Source of the DNA: Silanimonas sp.
GTDB lineage: Bacteria > Pseudomonadota > Gammaproteobacteria > Xanthomonadales > Xanthomonadaceae
Assembly (NCBI RefSeq): GCF_027531545.1
Contig: NZ_JAPZSC010000020.1
Location: forward strand, 89,061 to 153,060
DNA length: 64,000 nucleotides
Reading direction: 5' to 3'
Shown: piece by piece, positions 45,502 through 54,526 of the stretch
Position numbering within the stretch: the first letter of the stretch is position 1
How the letters are laid out: each line of letters starts with the position of its first letter
Made by a program: the position numbers and the translations under genes
The notes under the pieces: model-generated
The model's database searches: none
The model's input: only the letters and a program-made list of their open reading frames with translations
What the model was told of the DNA's origin: nothing

Positions 45502-47382
45502 TCACAAGATCGGCGTCAGGCCCGCACCAAAGCCCGTGATGATGCGGGTGTAGATGCGCTTGCTGCCCACCTCGACCTCCGGGAAATCCCCCACGTCCTC
45601 CCAGCATTCGAAGAAGCGCGGGTCGCCCCACGGCAGGGGCTCGCAGCCCGGCCTCAACGCGTAGCTGCGGGCATAGGGGAAGGGCCAGATCCACAGGTCG
45701 AAGATCGGCAGCGCCTCGGAGAGCTTGCCCAGGCTGTAGCTGATGCCGGACAGCAGCGGCGGCTTGGCGCGCGGGGCGATCAGCCAGGCGTTCTCCGGGG
45801 CCATGTCGCGCTCGATGGCGTCGGAGAGCGCGTCGGCGAAGGCGGCGCCCTCGACGACCACGAGGCTCTCGGTGTTCCAGTGGTCGGAGCGCGGGTCGAA
45901 GTTGTGCGTGCCGACGATGGCGATGCGGCGGTCGATGACGATCGACTTCGCGTGCAGACCCACCCGCACCCCGGCGCGGCGCAGGGGCACCGGCCCGTTG
46001 CCGCTGCCGCGGGTGGCCGAGCCGAACAGCGGGAAATCGGCCGCCGCCTGCGCGCCCAGCGCACCCGTCGACGCCGGGTCGATCGGCGTGTCGGTCGGAT
46101 AGGGCTTGTACTCGTGGATGCGGAAGCCGAGCTCGCGCAGGTAGGCGCGCTTGTACTTGTGGCTCATGGCGTAGACGGGGAAGGCATCCGTCGCCGCGAG
46201 CGAGTTGGTGGAGACGCGCACCGTCGGCCGGTCGTCGCGCTCCTGCAGGTCGTGGAACAGCTCGCGCGCCGGCCGCGACATCACCAGGTAGGGCGTCTGC
46301 AACAACACATCCTCGCGGGCGCCGGCGATGATGGCGCGCATCGCTTCACTGGCGTCGCGCCACGCCGCCGCGCCGCCAGCGTGCTTCTCGGGCAGGTCGG
46401 CAATGAAACGCACCGGCCCCACCTCGAACGTCGCCTCGCGCAGGCCCGCTCGCAGCGCCGCATCGTCCGCCGCGGCCTGGCGCATGGTGCCCAGCCGGCC
46501 CTCGTCGAGCCGATCGCGGAAATCGAGGCGGCCGGGCGGCGCTCCGCCGTCACGACGCCAGCGCTCCGCCACGTCGACGAGCCCCTCCGCGGGCACGCTG
46601 CGTTCGGCGTCCCAGAACAGGTCGAACTCGTCGCGCATGGCGCGGGCCGCCGGCCCAGCCACGACGAGGTCGCGATCGCGGTAGTTGTAGACCGGGTCCC
46701 AGTCGAAATAGCGATCCTGCACGTTGCGGCCGCCGGTGATGGCCACGGCGTCGTCGACCACCAGGGTCTTGCCGTGCATCCGCTGGTTGAAGCGGCGGAA
46801 GCAGCAGACGATGCCGGCGGCAAACTGCAGCGGCTGGGTGCGCGCCTCGTCGAAGGTCGGGTTGTACAACCGCAGCTCGAAGTTCCGGTGGTGGCTGGCC
46901 AGTGCCGCCTGCAGGTTCGGCTCCGAGAGGCCATACAGCTGGTCGAGCAGCACGCGCACGCGCACGCCGCGCTCGGCGGCGTCGAGCAGGGCGTCGAGCA
47001 CCAGTTGGCCGCTGTCGTCGAGTTCGAAGATGAAGCTCTTGAGCTCGATGCGCTGCTGGGCCGAGCGGATCAAGGCCAGGCGCACGGCGAGGGCGTCGGG
47101 GCCGCGCTCCAGCAACACCAGCTCGTGCTGCGGCGCCTCGGGCGTGGACGCCGCGAGCTTCGCCACGCCGGCCTCGCGGAAGCCGGAGGGCGTGGCGCAG
47201 CGCTCGGGCAGCGCGCAATCGACGACGGTGCTGCGCGCCGCGACCATCTCCGCCGCGATCGCCGCCCGCTCGGGCGCGGGCAGGCTCTGGCAGGCCGCCA
47301 TCAACACGGCCGCGAGGGCCACGGCCAGCGTGCGGCAGCGGCGCGCGAACCCGCCCGCCGGGCACGGCCCTGCGCCGCTCAC
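45502..47382 (-). CDS. phospholipase D/cardiolipin synthase-family lipoprotein
   Basis: This 626-residue protein has a lipoprotein-like signal (LAVALAAVLMAACQS) and two HKD motifs, HGKTLVVDDAVAITGGRN and HAKSIVIDRRIAIVGTHNFD. Both are required for PLD-type phosphatidyl transfer. The arrangement resembles ClsC/YmdC-like cardiolipin synthases, which use phosphatidylethanolamine or phosphatidylglycerol, although an envelope lipoprotein could instead act on other phosphodiesters. It follows a YceI-type gene with a 4-bp overlap. Confidence 0.85.
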   Translation of the reverse strand: MSGAGPCPAGGFARRCRTLAVALAAVLMAACQSLPAPERAAIAAEMVAARSTVVDCALPERCATPSGFREAGVAKLAASTPEAPQHELVLLERGPDALAVRLALIRSAQQRIELKSFIFELDDSGQLVLDALLDAAERGVRVRVLLDQLYGLSEPNLQAALASHHRNFELRLYNPTFDEARTQPLQFAAGIVCCFRRFNQRMHGKTLVVDDAVAITGGRNVQDRYFDWDPVYNYRDRDLVVAGPAARAMRDEFDLFWDAERSVPAEGLVDVAERWRRDGGAPPGRLDFRDRLDEGRLGTMRQAAADDAALRAGLREATFEVGPVRFIADLPEKHAGGAAAWRDASEAMRAIIAGAREDVLLQTPYLVMSRPARELFHDLQERDDRPTVRVSTNSLAATDAFPVYAMSHKYKRAYLRELGFRIHEYKPYPTDTPIDPASTGALGAQAAADFPLFGSATRGSGNGPVPLRRAGVRVGLHAKSIVIDRRIAIVGTHNFDPRSDHWNTESLVVVEGAAFADALSDAIERDMAPENAWLIAPRAKPPLLSGISYSLGKLSEALPIFDLWIWPFPYARSYALRPGCEPLPWGDPRFFECWEDVGDFPEVEVGSKRIYTRIITGFGAGLTPIL

Positions 47383-47972
47383 GGCGAGGCCTCGAGGCGG
47401 ATGGCGAAGTCGAAGCGCACGGGGTCCTTCACGGTGAAGCGGTAGGCCTGCATGCCGAAATCGCGCCGGCTCACCTCACCGCTGACGCGGATCGCGCAAG
47501 CCTGTCCGGGGGTGTCGCATTCGGCGGGACGGAGCGCGAATTCTACGGGCCGCTCGCGGCCGCGAAGCCTGAGGCGGCCGCGGATCGATCCGCCCTCGTT
47601 CAGCCACGCCACGGGGAAAGCCGCGGAATCGAAGGCCACGTCGGGGTGGGATCCCGCATCGAGAAAGGCCGGCGAGCGCGTGAGCTTCGCCATCCATTCC
47701 GGGCCGGAGTATTCGACGGTGTCGGCGCGGAGCCGGACTCGCACTTCGCACTGCCCGTCCGGCCGGGGCACAAGCTCGCCTTCCATGCCAACAAAGCGGC
47801 CCTCGGCCTTGATCGGCAAGCGAACATCGACGACGAAGCGGGCTTCGCTGGCAGCGTCGTCGATGCGACCCCGGCAGGCGGGCGCGGCCTCGCCGGTGTC
47901 GGCTGCGGGCGGCGGCGCCGTGGCGAGCGCCACGCCCCCCGCGAGAGCGAACAGCAGTCCGCCTACGGCCAC
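47379..47972 (-). CDS. YceI-family periplasmic lipid-binding protein
   Basis: This 197-residue protein has a hydrophobic signal (GGLLFALAGGVALATA) and a YceI-type lipocalin-like beta-barrel pattern: EARFVVDVRLPIKAEGRFVG, SPAFLDAGSHPDVAFDS, GRLRLRGRERPVEFAL and VSRRDFGMQAYRF. YceI proteins bind isoprenoid or long-chain lipids in the periplasm. The start overlaps the end of sixA by 10 bp and the end overlaps the PLD-family gene by 4 bp. Confidence 0.85.
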   Translation of the reverse strand: MAVGGLLFALAGGVALATAPPPAADTGEAAPACRGRIDDAASEARFVVDVRLPIKAEGRFVGMEGELVPRPDGQCEVRVRLRADTVEYSGPEWMAKLTRSPAFLDAGSHPDVAFDSAAFPVAWLNEGGSIRGRLRLRGRERPVEFALRPAECDTPGQACAIRVSGEVSRRDFGMQAYRFTVKDPVRFDFAIRLEASP

Positions 47973-48439
47973 CAGAACTGGGTGAGCGTGCCGATGCCCG
48001 GTTCGAGCGCGGCGCCGGCCGGCAGGCTGAGGCGCGCAATGCCGGCGGTGGGCATGCCCCGCGCCTCGCCGCTGATGCCGCTATGCAGCAAAGCCACGAC
48101 CTGCTCGAAACCGGGGTTGTGGCCCACCATCAGCACGTGGTCGATGTCAGCGTGCTCGTCGAGCACGGCCATGAGCGTGCCGGGCGCGGCATCGTAGATG
48201 CGCGGCTCGTAGCGCACTTCGGTGTAGCCCAAGGCTTCGAGGACGCGTTCCAGCGTCTCGCGGGTGCGGCGCGCCGGCGAACAGAGCACGCGCGTCGGCT
48301 TCGCGTTGTGGGACTTCAACCACTGGGCCGCGGCTTCAGCCTCGGCCTGGCCGCGCAGCGAAAGCGGGCGGTCGGCGTCGGACTGGCCCGGCTGTGCGGG
48401 CTCGGCGTGGGCGTGGCGAAGGAGGATCAGGTCGCGCAT
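47963..48439 (-). CDS. sixA: SixA-like histidine phosphatase
   Basis: This 158-residue histidine-phosphatase-superfamily protein has the N-terminal catalytic RHA motif (LILLRHAHAEPA), a second Arg (CSPARRTRETLE) and the C-terminal catalytic His in VGHNPGFE. SixA proteins remove phosphate from phosphohistidine, for example in Hpt or PTS proteins. The window contains an Hpt-bearing hybrid kinase at 1576-4794, but a link is speculation. Confidence 0.88.
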   Translation of the reverse strand: MRDLILLRHAHAEPAQPGQSDADRPLSLRGQAEAEAAAQWLKSHNAKPTRVLCSPARRTRETLERVLEALGYTEVRYEPRIYDAAPGTLMAVLDEHADIDHVLMVGHNPGFEQVVALLHSGISGEARGMPTAGIARLSLPAGAALEPGIGTLTQFWWP

Positions 48440-48452
48440 GGGGTTCCTTGGG

Positions 48453-49085
48453 TCAGGTGTGCTTCTTGATCCAGCGGTAGATGGCCGCGAAATCGTCCTG
48501 GTGGCCGCGCATCTGCTCGGAGCGGTAATCGTCGACGCAGCGGCCGAGCGCCGCGAGCAGCACGTAGGCCTGCGAATCGCGCAGCTGCGCCACCAGGGGG
48601 TAGGGCCAGGACTGCAGTTGCTCGACAGCCTGCTGGCTCACCGAGGTCCAGGCCTTGACGCGGTTCGCCACCAGCCCGACGGGCAGCTTGCCCTTCTTGA
48701 TGCGCGGCACCTGGGCCAGCGTATTCAGGAAGGGCACGGTGGCTTCGATGTCGATGGCCGAGGGCAGCACCGGGACGAGCACGACATCGGCGATCTCGAG
48801 GAAGGGCTCGAGGTCGTCGGCCATGGCACCGGCGGGGGCATCGATGATGACGCGCTCGGCATCTTCGGGCAGCTGCTTGCGGAAGGCGCGGGAATGGCCG
48901 TTCACCGGCAGCACCGCGGTGTCGAGGTCGGCGCGCTTCTCGCACCAGCGGGTGGAGGAGGCCTGCGGGTCGGCGTCCACCAGCACGGTGGCCTTGCCGC
49001 TGACGGCGAAATGCCCAGCGAGCTGGGTGGAGAGCGTGGTCTTGCCGGCACCACCCTTGGAGCTGGCCACGAGGATCGTCTGCAT
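48453..49085 (-). CDS. ParA-family ATPase
   Basis: This 210-residue ATPase has the deviant Walker A motif SSKGGAGKTTLS, switch I and II segments (LVDADPQASSTRW, VIIDAPAG) and a short C-terminus. The start at 49085 (MQTILVAS) gives the usual length for orphan ParA/MinD-type proteins. There is no parB or parS in the window, so it is more likely a positioning or orphan ATPase than a chromosome-partition pair. It diverges from the AAA ATPase gene. Confidence 0.85.
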   Translation of the reverse strand: MQTILVASSKGGAGKTTLSTQLAGHFAVSGKATVLVDADPQASSTRWCEKRADLDTAVLPVNGHSRAFRKQLPEDAERVIIDAPAGAMADDLEPFLEIADVVLVPVLPSAIDIEATVPFLNTLAQVPRIKKGKLPVGLVANRVKAWTSVSQQAVEQLQSWPYPLVAQLRDSQAYVLLAALGRCVDDYRSEQMRGHQDDFAAIYRWIKKHT

Positions 49086-49176
49086 GAGCGCGCCTACCTG
49101 TCGAGCCTGCGGGGGACTGTAGCAAGGCGGCGCGGCCCGTACACTCCTGCGCTGTCTTCCCGTGCCCTGCCCCCGG

Positions 49177-50664
49177 ATGCCCACCCACGACCTCAAGGAC
49201 CTGGCCGCCCTGGTGCGCGCCGGCACGCCGCTCATCCTGATCGAGACGCCGGAAGAGCCGCGCGCGGTGGAGCTGTTCCGCGGCCTGTTGGCCGAACTGT
49301 TCCGGCCGCTGTACCGCTGGACGATCACGACCGGCCTCGTGCGCCTCGACATGGACCTGGAACAGGAAGAGCGCGGCGGCTCGGACGCCAGCAGCGCCCT
49401 GCGCGCGATGGCCGGCCACACCCAACGCGGCCTGTACCTGCTGCTCGATTTCCACCCCTACCTCGGCTACGCCAGCCACCAGCGCCAGCTGCGCGAACTG
49501 ATGCAGGCCGAGAACGGCGTGCAGCACACGATCGTGATGGTGGGGGGGAAGATCGAGCTGCCGCCCGAATTGGAGTCGCGCGCCGTACGCTTCTCGCTGC
49601 GCCTGCCGGACGAGAAGGCGCTGCGCAAGATGGTGCGCGATGAGCTTCTGGCCTATGCCCGCGAGCACGGCGGCAAGCGCGTCGTGGTCGACCCCGGCGC
49701 CGAGGTGGCACTGGTGCGAAACATCAAGGGGCTATCGATGGTCGACGCCCAGCGCATCGTCCGCCAGCTGATCTTCGACGACGGCGTGCTGGATGCCAGC
49801 GACCTACCGCGGCTCGGCAAGCTCAAGTTCGAACTGCTGAACAAGGGCGGCACCCTGCAATACGAGCCCGACACCACGAAGTTCAGCGACGTCGCGGGAT
49901 TGCGCAAGCTCAAACGCTGGGTCGAGCAGCGTGGCGCCGGTCTGCGCGGCGAACCGCTGCCGCCGGGGCTGGATTCACCGCGCGGCATCCTGCTGCTCGG
50001 CGTGCAGGGCTGCGGCAAGAGCCTGGCCGCGAAGGCCGTGGCTGGCGGCTTCGGCGTGCCGTTGCTGCGCCTCGACTTCGGCGCGCTCTACAACAAGTAC
50101 CACGGCGAGACCGAACGCAACTTGCGCGAGTCCTTGGCTTCCGCCGAACAGCTGTCGCCCTGCGTGGTGTGGATCGATGAGATCGAGAAAGGCCTCGCGT
50201 CATCCACCAGCGACGATGGCGTCAGCAAGCGCGTGCTCGGCACCTTCCTCACTTGGATGGCCGAGCACAAGAGCGGCGTGTTCCTCGTGGCCACCGCGAA
50301 CGCCATCGACCAACTGCCGCCGGAACTGCTGCGCAAAGGCCGTTTCGACGAAATCTTCTTCGTCGATCTGCCGAAACCCGACGTGCGCGAGGCGGTGCTG
50401 GGTTTGCACTTGAAGCGGCGCAAGGTGGACGTGAACGGCTGGGACTTCGCGCCTTTGATTGAAGCCAGCGAAGGTTTCTCAGGCGCGGAGATCGAGCAGG
50501 CTGTGGTCAGCGCGCTGTATGCCGCGCATGGCGCCGGCGAGCCGATGGACGCCAAACACGTGTTGCAGGAGATGCAGCTCACGAAACCCTTGAGCGTGCT
50601 GATGGCCGAGCAGGTGAATGCGCTGCGCGAATGGGCGAGTACGAGGACCGTGGCGGCGGATTGA
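49177..50664 (+). CDS. Ycf46-like AAA+ ATPase
   Basis: This 495-residue protein has an N-terminal region (~1-230) of unknown fold (GTPLILIETPEEPRAVELF, LLLDFHPYLGYASHQRQL). An AAA+ domain follows with Walker A LLGVQGCGKSLAA, Walker B CVVWIDEIEKGL, sensor 1 (FLVATANAID) and an arginine-finger-like RKGRFDEIFFVDLP. The layout matches chloroplast/cyanobacterial Ycf46-type ATPases, whose role in proteobacteria is poorly defined. ATG 49177 was preferred over GTG 49162. Confidence 0.85.
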   Translation: MPTHDLKDLAALVRAGTPLILIETPEEPRAVELFRGLLAELFRPLYRWTITTGLVRLDMDLEQEERGGSDASSALRAMAGHTQRGLYLLLDFHPYLGYASHQRQLRELMQAENGVQHTIVMVGGKIELPPELESRAVRFSLRLPDEKALRKMVRDELLAYAREHGGKRVVVDPGAEVALVRNIKGLSMVDAQRIVRQLIFDDGVLDASDLPRLGKLKFELLNKGGTLQYEPDTTKFSDVAGLRKLKRWVEQRGAGLRGEPLPPGLDSPRGILLLGVQGCGKSLAAKAVAGGFGVPLLRLDFGALYNKYHGETERNLRESLASAEQLSPCVVWIDEIEKGLASSTSDDGVSKRVLGTFLTWMAEHKSGVFLVATANAIDQLPPELLRKGRFDEIFFVDLPKPDVREAVLGLHLKRRKVDVNGWDFAPLIEASEGFSGAEIEQAVVSALYAAHGAGEPMDAKHVLQEMQLTKPLSVLMAEQVNALREWASTRTVAAD

Positions 50665-50738
50665 GAAGCCAGCACTCTCGACTATAGTCAGGACCACCCA
50701 CCCACTTACCACCACACCGCCGTTGGGGCATCGCGCTG

Positions 50739-51275
50739 ATGAGTGACTTCGAATACGTCTTCACCTTCTACAGCGTCTTGCTGGGCCTCGCTGCAGCCAA
50801 TGTCGCAACGGGCTTCGCGGACATGTGGCGCGACCGTCGCGCGGTTGAGGTTGGTTTTTGCACCCCGATGCTGGCGGCGATTGTGTTGATCGCCACGATG
50901 AATCTCTGGCTGCGCTTCTGGAGCAATTGGTCCGGCGTAGACGTAGGACCATGGCAGCTCATCACTTTGGTCGCCTTCGCGCTTCCCATGGTGTTTCTCA
51001 GTCGCGCCATGTTTCCGCCTGCAGGCGGTGAAATGTCGCTAGAGACGCACTTTTTCGATCATCGCCAGGTCTTGCTTTTGGCACTCGCCGCCACCCCGGG
51101 CTTCTCGATCCTCTGGTACGTGGTGAACGGAAATCTCACCACGGATTGGACTTCGATCTGGCTGATGCTGCGGTTCCTGTTGCCTTTGGCTCTCATCCCA
51201 TTCAGCGGACGAAACGTCAATCGCGCAGGCTTGGTTGTGATCTGTGCTTGGGTTCTCCTGGGGCTCTTCCGGTGA
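50739..51275 (+). CDS. small membrane protein, copy 1 of a tandem pair
   Basis: This is a 178-residue protein with four to six predicted hydrophobic helices (FYSVLLGLAAANVATGFADM, MLAAIVLIATMNLWLRF, LITLVAFALPMVFLSRAMF, WLMLRFLLPLALIPF, LVVICAWVLLGLF). It shares a topology and short motifs (EYVFTFYSVLLGLAAANV versus EFYFGFFGLVLGIAVANV) with the next gene, so the two are paralogues. The family and function are unknown to me. Codon use is visibly less GC-rich than in neighbours, consistent with recent acquisition. Confidence 0.78.
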   Translation: MSDFEYVFTFYSVLLGLAAANVATGFADMWRDRRAVEVGFCTPMLAAIVLIATMNLWLRFWSNWSGVDVGPWQLITLVAFALPMVFLSRAMFPPAGGEMSLETHFFDHRQVLLLALAATPGFSILWYVVNGNLTTDWTSIWLMLRFLLPLALIPFSGRNVNRAGLVVICAWVLLGLFR

Positions 51276-51811
51276 GCGCGTTCGAGTTTTACTTCGGATT
51301 CTTCGGACTCGTTCTCGGCATTGCCGTGGCCAATGTTGGCATCGGGTTCGGGAAGCTATGGCGTGTGCAGCAGACCACAAAAGTCGGCGTCTGCTTGCCC
51401 TTGCTTGGAGTCTGGTTACTGAGTCATGCCGTGTTGAACTGGTTGTTTGCTTGGAACGCGCTGCAGAACGTTCCCATCGACGCCACCGCCTTCATCATTG
51501 GGCTGTTCGTGGCGCTGCCCTACGTCGTGGTCAGCACGGTCATGTTCCCAGACGATGCGGATCGTCACGCATCGCTTGACGAGTTCTACATGGCCCACTC
51601 TCACGTGGTGATGATCGCCATGATGGTGCCGACGACCGCGGGCACCATCGCGCATCTGGGCTACGGCGGGAGCTACACCCCGGAACAGATCGTTGAACGT
51701 TTCGTGGTGATCTATCTGATTCCCGTGGTGCTGATCTTCTGGAAGAACCTCTGGGCTCATCGGATCGGCTTGGCGTTGCTTTCCGCGCTCGTGATCTGGT
51801 GGATGTACTGA
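51272..51811 (+). CDS. small membrane protein, copy 2 of a tandem pair
   Basis: This 179-residue paralogue of the preceding gene starts at GTG 51272 and overlaps its stop (GTGA), so translation is probably coupled. Helices include FYFGFFGLVLGIAVANVGIG, VCLPLLGVWLLSHAVLNWLF, AFIIGLFVALPYVVVSTVMF and VIYLIPVVLIFWKNL. A His-rich loop (DDADRHASLDEFYMAHSHV) is a possible metal or sensing site. The function is unknown. Confidence 0.78.
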   Translation: MSAFEFYFGFFGLVLGIAVANVGIGFGKLWRVQQTTKVGVCLPLLGVWLLSHAVLNWLFAWNALQNVPIDATAFIIGLFVALPYVVVSTVMFPDDADRHASLDEFYMAHSHVVMIAMMVPTTAGTIAHLGYGGSYTPEQIVERFVVIYLIPVVLIFWKNLWAHRIGLALLSALVIWWMY

Positions 51812-51870
51812 GAAGGCACCTTTGGAGCAGTAACGTGCGTCAGCGCCGACGGGTGGCGTGCGCAATGTCT

Positions 51871-52749
51871 TCAGCGACGATAGGACCGGAGCTCGCCACT
51901 CACCGGATCCACGAAGCCCAGGCTCTTCGCCACCAGCTGCAACGGCGCCTCGAAGTCCCCCGCTTCCCGAAACCGCACCTCGGGATACAACGGGTCATTC
52001 CGGATCGGCGCACCCAACGCGGCCATGTGCACCCGCAGCTGGTGCTTCTTCCCGGTGATCGGCTGTAGCGCATAGCGCCACCACGTGTCTCCGCGCTCGA
52101 TCACGTCGATGCGCGTCTCGCTGTTTGGTTCGCCCTCCACCTCGCGCATTCGGAAGAAGGGCTCGCCGGGCACCATGCGGCTGCGACGGACCAAGGGAAA
52201 CTCCAGGTGCGGCAGGGCCGGCGCGATTGCCTCGTAGTACTTCTCGATGCGTCGCTCGGGAAACAGGGCTTGGTAGGTCGCTCGCGTCTGCGGGTTCGTT
52301 GAAAAGAGCACCAGCCCGGCCGTCTCGCGGTCGATTCGGTGCAGGGCCACCAGATCGGTGTTGCCGGTACGGCGGATCAAGCGCGCAAGCAGGGTTTCGT
52401 GCACGTGCGCGCCGCTGGGAATCACCGGCAGGAAGTGCGGCTTATCGGCAACGAGGAGATGCTCGTCGAGGTGCAGCACGGTTTCTTCGAACGGGATGTG
52501 CGGCTCGTCCGCCACTTCGCGGTAGTAGTACACGTCTAACCCAACGCGATACGGCGTGTCGGGCATCAGCACGTGGCCGTCGTCACCGAGCACTCGGCGG
52601 CGGGCGAAACGATCCATCCACACCGCGCGCGAAACTGCGGGGAAGTGCGCGCTCAGGCCATCGATCAGCGTCGCCCACGGCCCCGGCGGCAACTGGAGCG
52701 TGCTGGCCGGCAGGCCATCGATGGCGGGCGGGCAGTGGCGTGGGCTCAC
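51871..52749 (-). CDS. RluA-family pseudouridine synthase
   Basis: This 292-residue enzyme has the active-site block HRIDRETAGLVLFS (catalytic Asp) and the downstream QPITGKKHQLRVHMAALG typical of the RluA/RluC/RluD group. An N-terminal ~80-residue region (WMDRFARRRVLGDDG) may be an S4-like RNA-binding part, weak in sequence. The RNA target cannot be inferred. The start is GTG 52749; the gene lies 20 bp after gamma-glutamyltransferase on the same strand. Confidence 0.84.
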   Translation of the reverse strand: MSPRHCPPAIDGLPASTLQLPPGPWATLIDGLSAHFPAVSRAVWMDRFARRRVLGDDGHVLMPDTPYRVGLDVYYYREVADEPHIPFEETVLHLDEHLLVADKPHFLPVIPSGAHVHETLLARLIRRTGNTDLVALHRIDRETAGLVLFSTNPQTRATYQALFPERRIEKYYEAIAPALPHLEFPLVRRSRMVPGEPFFRMREVEGEPNSETRIDVIERGDTWWRYALQPITGKKHQLRVHMAALGAPIRNDPLYPEVRFREAGDFEAPLQLVAKSLGFVDPVSGELRSYRR

Positions 52750-52769
52750 GGCACCGCCCCGTGGCGCGC

Positions 52770-54494
52770 TCAGTAGCCCGCCGCCTGCCCGTCCTTGCGG
52801 CTCTCGCTGGCGCCCACCCAGCCGCCGTGCGGGTTCTTCGCGATGGCCTGGTAGCCGCCGTAGGGGCCGTCGGCGAACTCGATGTGGTGGCCGAGGCGCA
52901 TCAGGCCGCGAATGGTCGCGTAGTCGAAACCGGTTTCGAGCTGGACGACGCCGCCATCATTCATCGGCGTCACCGCGCCCACGGGCTCATCGCTACCGTC
53001 ATGGTGCAGGCGCGGCGCGTCGCCGGCTTCCTGCAGGTTCATGCCGAAATCGACGAGGTTCATCACGATCTGCACGTGGCCCTGCGGCTGCATGGCGCCG
53101 CCCATCAGGCCAAAGCTCACCCAGGGCTGGCCGTCCTTGGTGATGAAGGCGGGGATGATGGTGTGGAAGGGCCGCTTGCCCGGGGCGTACTCGTTCGGGT
53201 GGCCAGCTTTCAGCGAGAACTGCTCACCACGGTTCTGGAAGATGAAGCCGAGGCCCGGCGGCGTCATGCCGCTGCCCATGCCTCGGTAGTTGCTCTGGAT
53301 CAACGACACCATCATGCCGCTGCTGTCGGCGGTGGTGAGGTAGATGGTGTCGCCTTCGTCCAGCGAGGGCGGCGTGCCCGGCGCCACCACGGTCTGCGCG
53401 CGGTTCGGATTGATGCGCGCTCGTTGTGTGTCGGCGTACGCGTCGGAGATCAGGCCGGCCACCGGCGCCGGATGGAAGCTCGGGTCGGCGTAGTAGCGCG
53501 CGCGATCGGCGAAGGCGAGCTTCTTGGCTTCCGTCAGCAGGTGCAGATGCTCGGTGCTGCCGAACGCGATCTTGCTGAAGTCGTAGCCTTCGAGGATCTG
53601 CAGCATCTGCAGCGCGGCGATGCCCTGCCCGTTCGGCGGCAGTTCCCACACATCCACGCCGCGGTAGTTGACGCTCGCCGGCTCGACCCATTCGCCCTTG
53701 TGGGCGGCGAAGTCGGCGGCGGCGAGGAAGCCGCCGTTTTCCTTGAAGTAGGCCTCGACGACCTTCGGCAGCTCGCCTTCGTAGAAGCCGGCGCGCCCGT
53801 TCGTGGCGATGCGCTCCAGCGTGCGGGCGAGGTTCTCGTTGGTCCAGCGCTCGCCGGTGCGCGGCGCGCGCCCGTCGAGGGTGAACTGCTCGGTGAAGCC
53901 CGGGAACTGCGACAGGCGCGGCACGGAACGATCCCAGTAGTAGGCGATGGTCTCGTGCACCGGATGGCCGTTGCGTGCGTAGTCGATGGTGGGCTGCAGA
54001 AGATCGGCCATCGGCAGCTTGCCGAAGCGCCCGTGCAGCGCGAACCAGCCGTCCACGGTACCGGGCACCGTCACCGGCAAGGCGCCGTGCGACGGGATCA
54101 GCGCCATCTTCTGTTCGTCGAACCATTCGCGGGTGAGGCCCAGCGGCGAACGGCCCGAGCCGTTGTAGCCGTGCAGCTTCCCGGTCTTCGGGTCCCAGAC
54201 GATGGCGAAGAGATCACCGCCGATGCCGTTGCCGGTGGGTTCCATCAGGCCGATCGCGGCGTTCGCGGCGATGGCGGCATCGACGGCCGTGCCGCCCTTG
54301 CGCATCACCTCGAGCGCGACCTGCGTGGCCAGCGGGTGCGAGGTGGCGGCCATGGCCTGGTTCGAAAACACTTCGGAGCGCGTGGCGAAGTCGCGGCCGG
54401 TAATGCGGTCGGCGGCGGCCGCGTCGGGCGCAGCGAGGGCGGACGAGGCCAGCAGCAGGCCGAGGGCGACGGGGCGAAGGGCGGATCGGGACAC
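52770..54494 (-). CDS. ggt: gamma-glutamyltransferase, periplasmic
   Basis: This 574-residue Ntn-hydrolase precursor has a signal peptide (SALRPVALGLLLASSALAAP). The autoprocessing and nucleophile Thr is Thr383 in LDEGDTIYLTTADSSG, the position of T391 in the enteric enzyme. The large-subunit pocket region (NGIGGDLFAIVWD) and the small-subunit GLMGGAMQPQGHVQI are also present. It should cleave glutathione and gamma-glutamyl amides in the periplasm; cephalosporin acylase-type relatives look similar. The start is GTG 54494. Confidence 0.92.
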   Translation of the reverse strand: MSRSALRPVALGLLLASSALAAPDAAAADRITGRDFATRSEVFSNQAMAATSHPLATQVALEVMRKGGTAVDAAIAANAAIGLMEPTGNGIGGDLFAIVWDPKTGKLHGYNGSGRSPLGLTREWFDEQKMALIPSHGALPVTVPGTVDGWFALHGRFGKLPMADLLQPTIDYARNGHPVHETIAYYWDRSVPRLSQFPGFTEQFTLDGRAPRTGERWTNENLARTLERIATNGRAGFYEGELPKVVEAYFKENGGFLAAADFAAHKGEWVEPASVNYRGVDVWELPPNGQGIAALQMLQILEGYDFSKIAFGSTEHLHLLTEAKKLAFADRARYYADPSFHPAPVAGLISDAYADTQRARINPNRAQTVVAPGTPPSLDEGDTIYLTTADSSGMMVSLIQSNYRGMGSGMTPPGLGFIFQNRGEQFSLKAGHPNEYAPGKRPFHTIIPAFITKDGQPWVSFGLMGGAMQPQGHVQIVMNLVDFGMNLQEAGDAPRLHHDGSDEPVGAVTPMNDGGVVQLETGFDYATIRGLMRLGHHIEFADGPYGGYQAIAKNPHGGWVGASESRKDGQAAGY

Positions 54495-54526
54495 GGTGGG
54501 CTCCGGTGGAACGCGGGAGTCCGACT

